Positions 46,405-54,957 of a DNA stretch of 64,000 nt are shown here, piece after piece. Made by a program: the position numbers and the translations under genes. Positions within the stretch are counted from its first letter, which is position 1. The number at the start of each line of letters is the position of its first letter. Source of the stretch: Williamsia phyllosphaerae (GTDB lineage: Bacteria > Actinomycetota > Actinomycetes > Mycobacteriales > Mycobacteriaceae); assembly GCF_014635305.1 (NCBI RefSeq), contig NZ_BMCS01000001.1, positions 558,001-622,000 on the forward strand, in the 5' to 3' direction. Below the pieces are notes generated by a model. The model did no database searches. It saw nothing but the letters and a program-made list of their open reading frames with translations, and had not been told where the DNA came from.

Positions 46405-46786
46405 TCGAGAGCGATGCACATCGATTGCGGTCGGCGTGAGTCACAGTTGATTCGTTGTGACCGCACACAAAGACAAATGTGTCGACTACGCGATCGATAA
46501 TCGCCCACACAATGTAAACGAACAATCGCCGCCGAATTCCCCGTGAATCGGCGGCGATTGTCGTAGAAGGACCGATCCACGGCAGTTCACGCAGCGCACA
46601 CGCTTCCTGTGAGGTCGGGTTCCGAATCCGGACCGCTCACCGACACAGTCCCCTGAGCGCTCGACACCACGCATTCTTCGACACGCGTCGTGGCATGATG
46701 AATGTCACGTCATGGTCTCGGTCGACATTTCTTCCGGTGCGGCATCAGGCGTCGTGATTCAACTCGCCACGCACGGGAGGGCAACG
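46405..46786. other. Intergenic region between FeS reductase and EAL gene
   Basis: A 382-base gap with lower GC than its flanks. It holds the terminator hairpin at 46522-46561. Bases 46405-46520 and 46562-46710 show no convincing gene or repeat; the frame of the EAL gene is open from an ATG at 46712 but without a ribosome site. Confidence 0.6.
46522..46561. terminator. Strong hairpin after the FeS reductase gene
   Basis: ACAATCGCCGCCG (46522-46534) pairs perfectly with CGGCGGCGATTGT (46549-46561), and an inner ATTC/GAAT pair extends the stem past one bulged A. It lies 118 bases after the stop at 46404. No T tract follows. Confidence 0.7.
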
Positions 46787-48043
46787 GTGACCGAACAGCA
46801 CGAGTCGCCGGGCCGTCTTCTCACCGCCCTCTCCGACGACGAACTCCGCACCATCGCCGCGGGCATCCCCGCGGACAACCTTGCCTTCCTCGCCGTCAAG
46901 CTCGACGGATCCGATCGCATCGCGGCGGCGTTCGGTCGGGCGATCGCGATGAAGGTCCGCCGGGCCGCGTTGGTTGCCGTCGCCGAGCTCCTGGGGTCGC
47001 GGGGGCGGGTGTTCATCGGCGGGGCCGCCAACGGTGGTGTCGCGTTCGACGCCGGCCAGGGCGACTCGACCGCGCTGATACGCGACACCGCGGCGCGGCT
47101 CTCGTCGACACTCACCGTCGGCGGGGTCGACTACTTCATCCAGAACAACATCGGCGTCGCGTTTTTCGAGGACTCGTCGTCGTCGGATCCGGCCGACATC
47201 CTGCAGGCCGCCATCGGGGCGATACACGCATCGGTCACGACCGGCGTGCACATCGCCTACGCCGCCGACGTCTCCACCGCCGACCTGCGCGCGGAGGTGA
47301 CGCTGGCCGCCGAGTTGGCGTCATCGGTCGGCGAGGCCTTCACCCTGCACTACCAACCCATCGTGAAGCTCGACACATTCGAGGTGGTCGGCTACGAGTC
47401 GTTGTTGCGGTGGACCGTCGACGGCCGGCTCCGTCTTCCGGGGGAGTTCCTCGAGGCGGCCGAGGAGACGTCCTTGATCGTCCCGATCGGACGATGGGGC
47501 GTCGTCGAGGCGATCCGGCAACTCGGGTCCTGGCGCGAACTACCCTCCGCGACCGATGAATTCTTTGTTTCAGTGAACTTTTCGTCCCAGCAACTTTACG
47601 ATCGCGATCTCACCGCGCTGGTCCGGACCAGCCTCGCCACGCACGGGGTTCCCGCCGGATCCCTGTGGGTCGAGGTCACCGAGCGCGACCTGATCTCCGC
47701 CGATTCCCCTGCCGCACAGACCATCCGCGAACTCCATGACTTGGGATGCGTCATCTGCGTCGACGATCTGGGCACCGGTTACGCCGCTCTGCGGTACATG
47801 ATGGACCAACCGATCACCGTGGCCAAGATCGATCGTTCCCTGGTCGACGGCATGGAACACACGGGCACCAAACGTCGCATCGTCGAGGCGGTGTGTCACC
47901 TCTCCGAGACACTCGACATCAGTACGGTGGCCGAGGGCGTCGAGTGTGACGACCAGGTGGAGCTCCTCCGTGAGGTCGGATTCACCCACGGCCAGGGCTT
48001 TCTGTTCGGCAAACCCCTGCCCCCAGGCGAGATCACCCGCTAG
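46787..48043 (+). CDS. EAL-domain cyclic di-GMP phosphodiesterase
   Basis: A 418-residue protein; GTG 46787 is chosen because GGGAGG lies 6 bases upstream, while the ATG at 46712 has none. Residues 1-155 are a degenerate GGDEF-like or sensory domain with no GGDEF motif. The C-terminal EAL domain keeps the expected catalytic residues: YESLLRW (Glu), VSVNFSSQQL (Asn), WVEVTERDL (Glu), CVDDLGTGYA (Asp-Asp), VAKIDRSLV (Lys), VAEGVE (Glu) and HGQGFLFGKP (Gln). It should therefore hydrolyse cyclic di-GMP. It stands just before the exopolysaccharide locus, so control of polymer production is a plausible, unproven role. Confidence 0.87.
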   Translation: MTEQHESPGRLLTALSDDELRTIAAGIPADNLAFLAVKLDGSDRIAAAFGRAIAMKVRRAALVAVAELLGSRGRVFIGGAANGGVAFDAGQGDSTALIRDTAARLSSTLTVGGVDYFIQNNIGVAFFEDSSSSDPADILQAAIGAIHASVTTGVHIAYAADVSTADLRAEVTLAAELASSVGEAFTLHYQPIVKLDTFEVVGYESLLRWTVDGRLRLPGEFLEAAEETSLIVPIGRWGVVEAIRQLGSWRELPSATDEFFVSVNFSSQQLYDRDLTALVRTSLATHGVPAGSLWVEVTERDLISADSPAAQTIRELHDLGCVICVDDLGTGYAALRYMMDQPITVAKIDRSLVDGMEHTGTKRRIVEAVCHLSETLDISTVAEGVECDDQVELLREVGFTHGQGFLFGKPLPPGEITR

Positions 48044-48050
48044 TCCCCAG

Positions 48051-48067
48051 GTCGTCGCCACGACGAC
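48051..48067. terminator. Short hairpin after the EAL gene
   Basis: GTCGTCG-CCA-CGACGAC is a perfect 7-bp stem with a 3-base loop beginning 8 bases after the stop codon. It probably ends the EAL transcript before the exopolysaccharide locus. Confidence 0.5.
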
Positions 48068-48094
48068 ATCCGTACGGCCGTCATGCGATGTAGT

Positions 48095-48125
48095 ATTCGT
48101 AACGGAACAAGAGCCGATCACGAAT
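48095..48125. promoter_or_regulatory. Dyad ATTCGT-N19-ACGAAT upstream of the sugar-phosphate transferase
   Basis: Inverted hexamers at 48095-48100 and 48120-48125 lie 90-120 bases upstream of the ATG at 48215, in an AT-richer patch (GTAGTATTCGTAACGG). They may mark a promoter-operator for the polysaccharide locus. The evidence is symmetry only. Confidence 0.35.
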
Positions 48126-48214
48126 AAGTGTCGGCCTGGGGAGCGCGGCGGGGGCCGCGCGGGGGATCGTGTCGCGCATGCGCGGTTCGATTGTGTCGCA
48201 GTGGGGGAATCACA

Positions 48215-49609
48215 ATGAGCACGAGAGAAACAGGGCTGACGACGTTGCCTGCGGCGGACTCCCCGACGGCACGCGAGCGACGATTTCGACTCGGCCGCCA
48301 GAGGGTAGACATCGTGCTGATGCTGCTCGACCTCATCGCCGTGGCCGCGGCCATCGCCTACGCCACCGATCAGCGCTGGCAGGTCCTCGAATCGCTCGCC
48401 TTCGTCGGCATCCTCGGCACCGGCGGCTTGTACCGCAGCCGCATCACCCTCTCGGCGCTGTTGGTACTCCCCCGCCTCGTCGGATTCTCGATGATCGCGA
48501 CCCTGGCGTTGGTCATCATCTTCGACGCCGCGACACCGCTGCAGCGGGCACTCGCCGAGGGTGTTGCGGTCGCCGCGATGCTGTTCATCATCCGGATCTT
48601 CTACTTCGGGGTGCTGCGCGCACGACGGCGTCGGATGACCACCCGCACCCGCACCGCGATCATCGGCGGCGGCAAGGTGGCCTTCAAGCTGTTGCAGAGT
48701 GCCGGCGAGCAGCGCGACCTCGGACTCGACGTGATGGTCGTCGTCGACGACAACCCGTTCCCCGAGATCCTCGACAGCGGTGTCGATGTCGACTCCACCC
48801 GCCGCCCGATCCGAGAGATCGTCGAGGAGCACGGCATCGAGACGGTCATCGTCGCCTACAGCCGCACCGCCGATTCCCACTTCGTGTCGCCGTTGCGTGA
48901 GTGCGACGACCTGGAGTGCGAGATCTTCGTCGTCCCTCGTCTTTTCGAGTTCGTTCACGCCAGCTCGGACATGGACCGGATCCACACCATCCCGCTGATC
49001 CACGTCCGCCGCCTCGCCCAGCGCACCTGGTACTGGCATGCAAAACGTGCTTTCGACCTCGCCATCGCCGCTTTTGCGATCGTCCTCGTCGCGCCGGTGC
49101 TGGTGGCCACCGCGCTCGCGGTGTTCCTCACCGACCCGAAGTCCCCGATCATCTTCCGTCAGGAGCGGATCGGTCGGAACGGTCGACCGTTCGACCTCTT
49201 CAAGTTCCGTTCGATGCGTCCGGTCCCGGCCACGGCGTCCGATGTCGACTGGGCCCCCGATCGCGCCAGCCGTCTCGGTCCGGTCGGCAAGTTCATCCGC
49301 AAGACCTCGATCGACGAACTGCCACAGCTGTGGAACGTCGCCCGGGGCGACATGTCGATCGTTGGACCGCGACCCGAGCGGCCACACTTCGTCGCCCAGT
49401 TCCAGGGATCGGTGCCGTCCTACCGGGACCGGCACCGCCTCAACGTGGGCCTGACCGGATGGGCCGCGATCAACGGACTACGCGGCGACACCAGCATCGA
49501 CGACCGTGCGGTCTACGACAACTACTACATCGCCAACTGGAGCGCCTGGCTCGACATCAAGATCATCATCCTGACGTTCGGCGCGCTATTGCGCGGGACG
49601 GGCTCCTGA
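48215..49609 (+). CDS. Polyprenyl-phosphate sugar-1-phosphate transferase initiating exopolysaccharide synthesis
   Basis: A 464-residue polyisoprenyl-phosphate hexose-1-phosphate transferase of the WbaP/CpsE type. ATG 48215 has GGGGGA 6 bases upstream. Four N-terminal transmembrane helices (about residues 30-130) lead to a Rossmann-like cytosolic domain with TAIIGGGKVAFKLL. A fifth hydrophobic segment (FDLAIAAFAIVLVAPVLVAT, from residue 279) introduces the catalytic domain with FRQERIGRNGRPFDLFKFRS and KTSIDELPQLWNV (catalytic Asp-Glu) and SIVGPRPERP. It transfers a sugar phosphate to undecaprenyl phosphate, the first step of the repeat unit. Its 3' end overlaps the convergent acpS-like gene by 24 bases. 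Confidence 0.9.
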   Translation: MSTRETGLTTLPAADSPTARERRFRLGRQRVDIVLMLLDLIAVAAAIAYATDQRWQVLESLAFVGILGTGGLYRSRITLSALLVLPRLVGFSMIATLALVIIFDAATPLQRALAEGVAVAAMLFIIRIFYFGVLRARRRRMTTRTRTAIIGGGKVAFKLLQSAGEQRDLGLDVMVVVDDNPFPEILDSGVDVDSTRRPIREIVEEHGIETVIVAYSRTADSHFVSPLRECDDLECEIFVVPRLFEFVHASSDMDRIHTIPLIHVRRLAQRTWYWHAKRAFDLAIAAFAIVLVAPVLVATALAVFLTDPKSPIIFRQERIGRNGRPFDLFKFRSMRPVPATASDVDWAPDRASRLGPVGKFIRKTSIDELPQLWNVARGDMSIVGPRPERPHFVAQFQGSVPSYRDRHRLNVGLTGWAAINGLRGDTSIDDRAVYDNYYIANWSAWLDIKIIILTFGALLRGTGS

Positions 49610-50029
49610 GCCGGGGGAAACCGTCCCCGGGCACGACACACACACGACCGCCATCGCATGACATCTTGTGTGCGACAGCGATACTCGGAGATCGCGCCAG
49701 CCGTCGCGGCGAGCTCGATCCGCCAGCGATCCGTGCAGTTCGAGAGCAGGCGCTCCCCCGGATCCGACAACCTCGATCTCGGTGGGCGGAATCGCGAGGT
49801 CGGGGTCGGCGAACAGCTTGGCCACCGCCTCCTTCGCGGCGAAGCGGGCAGCGAGCCGGGCGATCGCGTCGGACCCGGTGCATGCTCGCAACTCGCGCTC
49901 GGTGAACACGCGATCGGTGAAGCGAACGCCGAAGACCCGCAACGACTCCTCGATCTCGGACGGCTCGACCAGATCACACCCCATCCGCACGCCCGGCGTC
50001 GTCAAGACGTCCAGATCAGCGGCAGACAT
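49586..50029 (-). CDS. AcpS-type 4'-phosphopantetheinyl transferase
   Basis: A 147-residue AcpS-family protein from ATG 50029. The Mg-binding motif GCDLVEPSEIEESL holds Asp19, and RLAARFAAKEAVAKLF holds Glu67 with the conserved KEA. The final strand LRVSLSHTRCHAMAVV is the usual SLSH segment. It transfers phosphopantetheine from CoA to a carrier-protein serine. It is the last gene of the minus-strand operon that starts with a carrier protein (54782), so it is probably dedicated to that carrier and not the housekeeping fatty-acid AcpS. It overlaps the preceding glycosyltransferase by 14 bases. Confidence 0.85.
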   Translation of the reverse strand: MSAADLDVLTTPGVRMGCDLVEPSEIEESLRVFGVRFTDRVFTERELRACTGSDAIARLAARFAAKEAVAKLFADPDLAIPPTEIEVVGSGGAPALELHGSLADRARRDGWRDLRVSLSHTRCHAMAVVCVSCPGTVSPGSGARPAQ

Positions 50030-51131
50030 CGGCGACCACCTGAGCCATCGACTCGCGAAAAGCCACGCGGGAGAACTTTTCTGCGTGTGTCCGGATGTCG
50101 GCGGACGAGTAGTACGACGAATCGAATGTCGCCATCGCCCGGGCGAAACCGTCCACCAGGGCAGGATCGGCACCGACCCGCACGAGCTCCCCGGACAGTC
50201 CCTCGACCACGGTGTCGCACGCACCCCCGGCACCCACCGCGATCACGGGTGTCCCGCACGCCATCGCCTCGACCGGAACGATCCCGAAGTCCTCGACCCC
50301 AGGCATGACGAGCGCCCGCGCCCGCCTCTGGAGCGACAGCATGTCGTCATCGGACACCCGCCCGAGGAACTCCGTGTCGGGCGCCGCGATCGACCGGCAC
50401 AGGTCCGCCTGCCGGCCGTCGCCCGCGACCACCAGGCGCACTCCGGCCTGAGCTGCGGCGCGCACGGCGATGTCGGGTCTCTTGTAGGGCACGAGTCTGC
50501 CGGCCAGCAGGAAGAAGTCTTCTCGCTCGACCGTGGTGTCCGGCGTGTAGCGGTCGGTGTCCACCGGTGGGTGCACCACCACCGAATCCCGGTTCCACCA
50601 CCGCTTGATCCTGGCGGCCACCTCAGTGCTGTTGGCCACCACCGAGGTCACCCTCGGCGCAGCACCGGACTCGGTACGTCGCGCGACGGCGGCGAGCGCT
50701 GCGAGCGCTGACTTTCCCGCCATGCCGGATGCCTCGCCCGCACGCATCTGGCGATCCCAGGCCCAGCGGGCCGGCGAATGGACGTAGGCGACTGTCGGCA
50801 CCTCGGTCGCGTGCACCGCGGACAGAGCCAGTGCGTGGTGGCTGATCACCACCGCATCCACGTCACCGAAGTCGAGTCGTCGCAGCGCCATCGGGACGAG
50901 CGGGAGTATCGGCGCATAGGATCGGCGTCCGATCGCACGATGGAGACGGTCCAGACCGGTGGTGTGCACGCGACCACGAAGCACGGGTACCACCGCTTCG
51001 GGATTCGCGAACGGCACGTAGACGCTCGCGGTGGGCCAACGCACCGCGAGTTGCTCCACGACGTGCTCGGAGCCGGCCACCTCCGTGAGTCGCTCGTGGA
51101 CGATCGCGATGGACGGTTGCTTGTCGATCAC
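50016..51131 (-). CDS. Family-4-type glycosyltransferase
   Basis: A 371-residue GT-B glycosyltransferase. The N-terminal domain starts SIAIVHERLTEVAGSEHVVE, resembling mannosyl/rhamnosyl transferases that open with HERLxxxxGSE. A linker VVVHPPVDTDRYTP precedes the nucleotide-sugar domain with FFLLAGRLVPYKRPDIAVRA and the donor motif MPGVEDFGIVPVEAMACGTPVIA (Glu-x7-Glu). It probably adds one sugar to the lipid-linked repeat unit in the cytosol. The ATG overlaps the GH2 stop (ATGA). Confidence 0.88.
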   Translation of the reverse strand: MIDKQPSIAIVHERLTEVAGSEHVVEQLAVRWPTASVYVPFANPEAVVPVLRGRVHTTGLDRLHRAIGRRSYAPILPLVPMALRRLDFGDVDAVVISHHALALSAVHATEVPTVAYVHSPARWAWDRQMRAGEASGMAGKSALAALAAVARRTESGAAPRVTSVVANSTEVAARIKRWWNRDSVVVHPPVDTDRYTPDTTVEREDFFLLAGRLVPYKRPDIAVRAAAQAGVRLVVAGDGRQADLCRSIAAPDTEFLGRVSDDDMLSLQRRARALVMPGVEDFGIVPVEAMACGTPVIAVGAGGACDTVVEGLSGELVRVGADPALVDGFARAMATFDSSYYSSADIRTHAEKFSRVAFRESMAQVVADVCR

Positions 51132-53530
51132 GATGCGCTGACCTCGATTCTCGCCGACAGGATGCCATCGACAGACGTGACGCGGCCCGCGGGGATCCCG
51201 GCGCCGGTGAGATGTACCCGATGCGGCTGACCGGGCACGATGTGAAACCAGTTGTCGCTCGGTGTCCAGCCGGCCATCTCGATCACGACGTAGCGCAGGG
51301 TCACCTCGGCGCTCACCTCCAGTGTCCAGTCACCGGAAGTTCCCTGCGACGCCGTCGCTCTAAGTCCGGTGTGCACCTGACCGGTGCGGACCACCACCAC
51401 CAGCACATCGCGGGCGATCTCGGCGCCATCGACCCGCAGTGACACCTGCACCGCGTCTGCCGGTGCGGGGCCGAACCGGTACGCGTGGGAGAGATCGGCG
51501 AACTTTCCGGTGATGCCGCTGTCGTACAGGGTGACCGATGAGTGGGCCGCCACCTCGATGGGCGTCGCCGCCTCGGCCACCACATGCCCGGTCGGACCCG
51601 CTGCGACGAGAACGAGCTCCCCCGCGATCGCCTGCGGTCCATCGTGGTGGACGTCGACACGCAGGCCGGACAGGCCCGCGTCCTCGATCGTGACGGTGGT
51701 GGGCGCCCACACCCTGGCCAACACCGGCACCGGGGCCTTCGGCATGCCGTCGGAATCGAAGATGCCCCATCCCGCCCCGGGGACCAGATCGCGACCGGTG
51801 AGCACCAGGGCTCCAGCACAGCGTGAATCGCCCTGGCGCCAGAACGCAAAGCAGGTACGCATGGCCTCGGCCACAGCGGCACGACCGAGTTGCAGTCCCC
51901 GCTCAGGATCCGTCCTGCGCAACGCGGCGGGATCGACGCCGAACAACTCCCGCACATAGTGATCGCGCACGTCTTCGAAATCCCACGACGATCCGCGGTC
52001 GCGCGGCACCGCCGACTTCCACAGTGGGTGGTGGCCTGCACCGGACGCGGACCCGAAGTGTCGGTCGACCGACTCCGGTGCCGGAGGAATCGAGAACGCC
52101 AGCGACTCGGCAGCGAAACGCACACCCGCCGAGCGCATGTCGTCGAGCGGGCGCAGATAGCCTCCGACCCCGAACCAGTGCGCCACACCGAGATCGGGTC
52201 GGATCGACTGCCCCTCGAGCCCCGGGCTGGACGGGGAGGCCGGCACGTAGACCACATCGGCATGCGCCGCGACCACCGTCGGCAGGTGCTCGGAGAGCAG
52301 CGGCAGCGACATGGCCGTGGGGTCGAGACCGAGCATCTCGGGTTGCTGCAGTGTCTCGCTCCCCCCACTGACCACCACGATCGCTGGATTGCCGGAATGG
52401 GTGCGCAGGAGCTCGGCCATCTCCCGGCAGATGAGGTCGGCCGCCTCATCGGGCGGGTCGATGGTGGCCAGCATCGCGTCCTGCCACACCAGGATGCCCA
52501 GCTCGGCGCACAGACGGTAGAAGTCCGGCTGTTCGAACACCATGCCACCGACCACGCGCACCATCGTCACACCGATGTCGGCGAGCGCGCGCAGACCGTG
52601 TTCGAGTACTTCGGCTTCCACCTGCAACGCCACGGGATCCGGCGGCGACCAGGTCACACCGCGCGCGAAGATGGGTACGTCGTTGACCACCAGTGTGAAA
52701 CCACCGTCGGTTCGGGTCGTCACCACGCGGAACCCGACCGAGGACTCGTGCACCACGCGGCCGGTGTCGAGCACCCGGACGCGATAGCGAGGCTGGTCTC
52801 CGTACCCGCGCGGCCACCACAGCTGCGCGTCCGCGACCGGCACCTCGGCGTCGAACCGTCCGTCGACGACCGTCACCCCGACCGGCGCACCGATCCGATC
52901 GCCGTTCGGGTCGTCCACCTCGATGGTGATCGGCCCCGGCGACTCGGGGTCGGCCATCCCATCGACGCGGATCTGCGACCTGGCCGGGTCGACGGTCACG
53001 CAGCAGCGATGGTCGTGTACGTCGGCGAGCACTTCCACCGGCCGCCAGATCCCCACCGGCGCCGGGAGCTGACCGTAGACCGGCGCACGACCCAGAAACG
53101 TTGTTCGAGCCCATCGAAGCCCCTGCGCGGCAACCAGACTGGATCGCCATCGACCACGTGGCCGCCGAGTCCGCAACCATTGATCCATCGATCCGAAGAC
53201 GATCTCGACCCGGGTGGTACCGGCCGCCACGAACACCGTGACCGGCAGGAACATCGACTCGCAGGTCGCCGCGAGCTCGCCGTCGAGGAACACTCGCGCG
53301 GGAGCCGTGAGCCCGGCGAATCGCAGACGCGACGGGTGGTCGACGGAGATCGTCGCCCGCACCCACCAGTCGTGCGCGTCGATGTCGGTGACGGCCGCCA
53401 GTTCTGGAGCCATCGCCGCGACGGTTCCCGGCGACTCCGCCGACACCGCCGAGTTCCATTGATCGGTCACGTCGGCAGGCGTCGCCGCCGGATCCGGTGA
53501 CGCCGCCAGCACCTGCCAGCCATGGATCAT
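51128..53530 (-). CDS. GH2 (beta-mannosidase-like) glycosidase, cytoplasmic
   Basis: An 800-residue protein; ATG 53530 overlaps the DUF1839 stop (TGATG). There is no signal peptide. Order: a jelly-roll domain (WWVRATISVDHPSRLRFAGL), an immunoglobulin-like domain, a TIM barrel from about residue 280 with GVTWSPPDPVALQVEAEVLE, then beta domains. In place of the usual NE acid/base motif it reads VVVSGGSETLQQ, with Glu392 kept and Asn replaced by Ser. The nucleophile position is VRFAAESLAFSIPP (Glu475). It may trim or transfer mannose-type units in the repeat, or be a degenerate binding protein. Presence inside a biosynthetic operon is unusual. Confidence 0.78.
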   Translation of the reverse strand: MIHGWQVLAASPDPAATPADVTDQWNSAVSAESPGTVAAMAPELAAVTDIDAHDWWVRATISVDHPSRLRFAGLTAPARVFLDGELAATCESMFLPVTVFVAAGTTRVEIVFGSMDQWLRTRRPRGRWRSSLVAAQGLRWARTTFLGRAPVYGQLPAPVGIWRPVEVLADVHDHRCCVTVDPARSQIRVDGMADPESPGPITIEVDDPNGDRIGAPVGVTVVDGRFDAEVPVADAQLWWPRGYGDQPRYRVRVLDTGRVVHESSVGFRVVTTRTDGGFTLVVNDVPIFARGVTWSPPDPVALQVEAEVLEHGLRALADIGVTMVRVVGGMVFEQPDFYRLCAELGILVWQDAMLATIDPPDEAADLICREMAELLRTHSGNPAIVVVSGGSETLQQPEMLGLDPTAMSLPLLSEHLPTVVAAHADVVYVPASPSSPGLEGQSIRPDLGVAHWFGVGGYLRPLDDMRSAGVRFAAESLAFSIPPAPESVDRHFGSASGAGHHPLWKSAVPRDRGSSWDFEDVRDHYVRELFGVDPAALRRTDPERGLQLGRAAVAEAMRTCFAFWRQGDSRCAGALVLTGRDLVPGAGWGIFDSDGMPKAPVPVLARVWAPTTVTIEDAGLSGLRVDVHHDGPQAIAGELVLVAAGPTGHVVAEAATPIEVAAHSSVTLYDSGITGKFADLSHAYRFGPAPADAVQVSLRVDGAEIARDVLVVVVRTGQVHTGLRATASQGTSGDWTLEVSAEVTLRYVVIEMAGWTPSDNWFHIVPGQPHRVHLTGAGIPAGRVTSVDGILSARIEVSAS

Positions 53531-54540
53531 CAGCTGTCTGCGCCCACCGATACCGATGGCGAGGACACTGCGCCGACCGTGTTGTCCATCGTGTCCATCG
53601 CCCGCGCCCACGCGGCAGCCATCTCACCCAGAGCGGGCCGCACGTCGACGGTGCGTCCCATCGCGACGCGCGCCATCTTGAACTGGATCGCCTTAGCGGT
53701 CGTCGCAACCGAGCGGAAGTCGGTCGCCGCGGCCGCTGCTCCCGGAGCCCATGTCTCCAGGTGTTCACTGAGATCGGCGGCGAGCTCCGCGGTCGCACCG
53801 CACTGGCGCAACGTCGCGAACGCCCACAGGTGAAAGACAGACATCCCGGCGGCACCGAGCCACGAGGTCGCCTCGAGTACCCCCTCAGCCAGTCCGTCGA
53901 CGGGATTCCGCGCCGGACGACGGGCCAGGTGGGCGCGTGCAACGCTCAGCGCCGCAGTCGGATTCGCCTGAACCGGGTGGAAGCGGATCTGCTCCACGTA
54001 GGGCGGCAACACCTGCGCCGGCACATCTCCGAGGTTGAACAGCCCGACGAAGTCGTCACCGGACAACTCGTGCAGACCGGCGTTGTGAAGGTAGGTCATC
54101 GTCCGACGGTGACGATCGATCTGTGTCGCGACGATCGTCGTCTTCACATGACCGCTGCGGTAGTCGGTACCCGCGGTGTCCGGCAGCCACCAGCTGTCGA
54201 CCTCGACGGTGTGCAACATCCCACGCACCAGGCCGGACTCCACGGTGTCGAGTACGGGTTTCCACACGTTCTCCTCCGTGACGGAGATTCCGTACAGCTG
54301 CCTCAGGTCCTCAGGCGCTGCCTTCAGGAACGTCCATTGGTCCCCGTCGAAGTCAACCGACAGTGCACTGGCGAACACCGGCACCGGATCGCGCCCGAGC
54401 GCGTGCAGGACTTCGATCCAGAGATCGACATAGCAGTTGGTCTCCGGCCAGATCCGATCGCCCGAATGGGTTGCATGCGGGGAATACTCGGCCGCAGTGG
54501 TGGCAATTCGCACGCTGCGCGAATCACCTGCGGGATTCAT
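53530..54540 (-). CDS. DUF1839 family protein
   Basis: A 336-residue soluble protein of the DUF1839 family: NCYVDLWIEVLHALGRDPVP, then DQWTFLKAAPEDLRQLYGI, and LDTVESGLVRGMLHTVEVDS. The family has no established biochemistry but in several bacteria occurs with a carrier protein and an aaRS-like ligase; the same trio is present here. The start overlaps the carrier-protein stop (ATGA). A transferase that moves the amino-acid-derived group from the carrier is a reasonable guess, not shown. Confidence 0.8.
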   Translation of the reverse strand: MNPAGDSRSVRIATTAAEYSPHATHSGDRIWPETNCYVDLWIEVLHALGRDPVPVFASALSVDFDGDQWTFLKAAPEDLRQLYGISVTEENVWKPVLDTVESGLVRGMLHTVEVDSWWLPDTAGTDYRSGHVKTTIVATQIDRHRRTMTYLHNAGLHELSGDDFVGLFNLGDVPAQVLPPYVEQIRFHPVQANPTAALSVARAHLARRPARNPVDGLAEGVLEATSWLGAAGMSVFHLWAFATLRQCGATAELAADLSEHLETWAPGAAAAATDFRSVATTAKAIQFKMARVAMGRTVDVRPALGEMAAAWARAMDTMDNTVGAVSSPSVSVGADS

Positions 54541-54782
54541 GCCGCGGCCTCCACCAACCTGCCGACCACAGCGGCCAGATTGTCCACCGAGGCGAAAGTC
54601 GCCTTCTTCAGATCCTCGTCCGGGAATTCGACATCGAATTCGTCCTCGAGAGCCAGCATCACGTTCACGCTCGCATGTGATGTGAGACCCATCTCATAGA
54701 GGTCGGCAGATGCGTCGACGGTCTTCGGATCGACGGCCATCTTTCCGTGAGCGGCGAGGATATCTCTGATGCGGTCATTCAT
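54537..54782 (-). CDS. Acyl carrier protein of the aminoacyl type
   Basis: An 81-residue carrier protein from ATG 54782; the upstream open frame is noncoding-like. The phosphopantetheine site is DLYEMGLTSHASVNVMLALE, with Ser35 as the attachment residue. The LTS form, not the DSL of fatty-acid ACP, is the variant seen in carrier proteins partnered with aaRS-like amino-acid:[carrier-protein] ligases. It heads the minus-strand operon carrier-DUF1839-GH2-GT-AcpS, all overlapping by 1 to 14 bases. Confidence 0.9.
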   Translation of the reverse strand: MNDRIRDILAAHGKMAVDPKTVDASADLYEMGLTSHASVNVMLALEDEFDVEFPDEDLKKATFASVDNLAAVVGRLVEAAA

Positions 54783-54853
54783 TGCCTGAATCCTTCGAAT
54801 TGTGGTGCCTACAAGCATTTGGGACGACGATCGAACAGCCAATTCGGACTGAT

Positions 54854-54879
54854 CTGTACATCGCTCACATACGGTACAG
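54854..54879. promoter_or_regulatory. Dyad CTGTAC-N14-GTACAG in the divergent operon promoter
   Basis: A perfect inverted hexamer pair lies in the 175-base gap between the carrier-protein operon and the acyl-CoA-dehydrogenase operon, 71 bases from one start and 78 from the other. The gap is AT-rich for this genome. A single regulator bound here could control both operons; none is encoded beside it. Confidence 0.5.
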
Positions 54880-54957
54880 TGTGTAACGTAATAAGCACCC
54901 ACTGCAACAACACATGCAGATGATCACTCTTCTTTGGCATCTAACAGAGGAATCTCG

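Noticed and set aside
46712..46786. Upstream ATG start for the EAL protein
   Set aside because: The ATG has no ribosome site, whereas GTG 46787 has GGGAGG at ideal spacing; the 25 extra residues show no domain.
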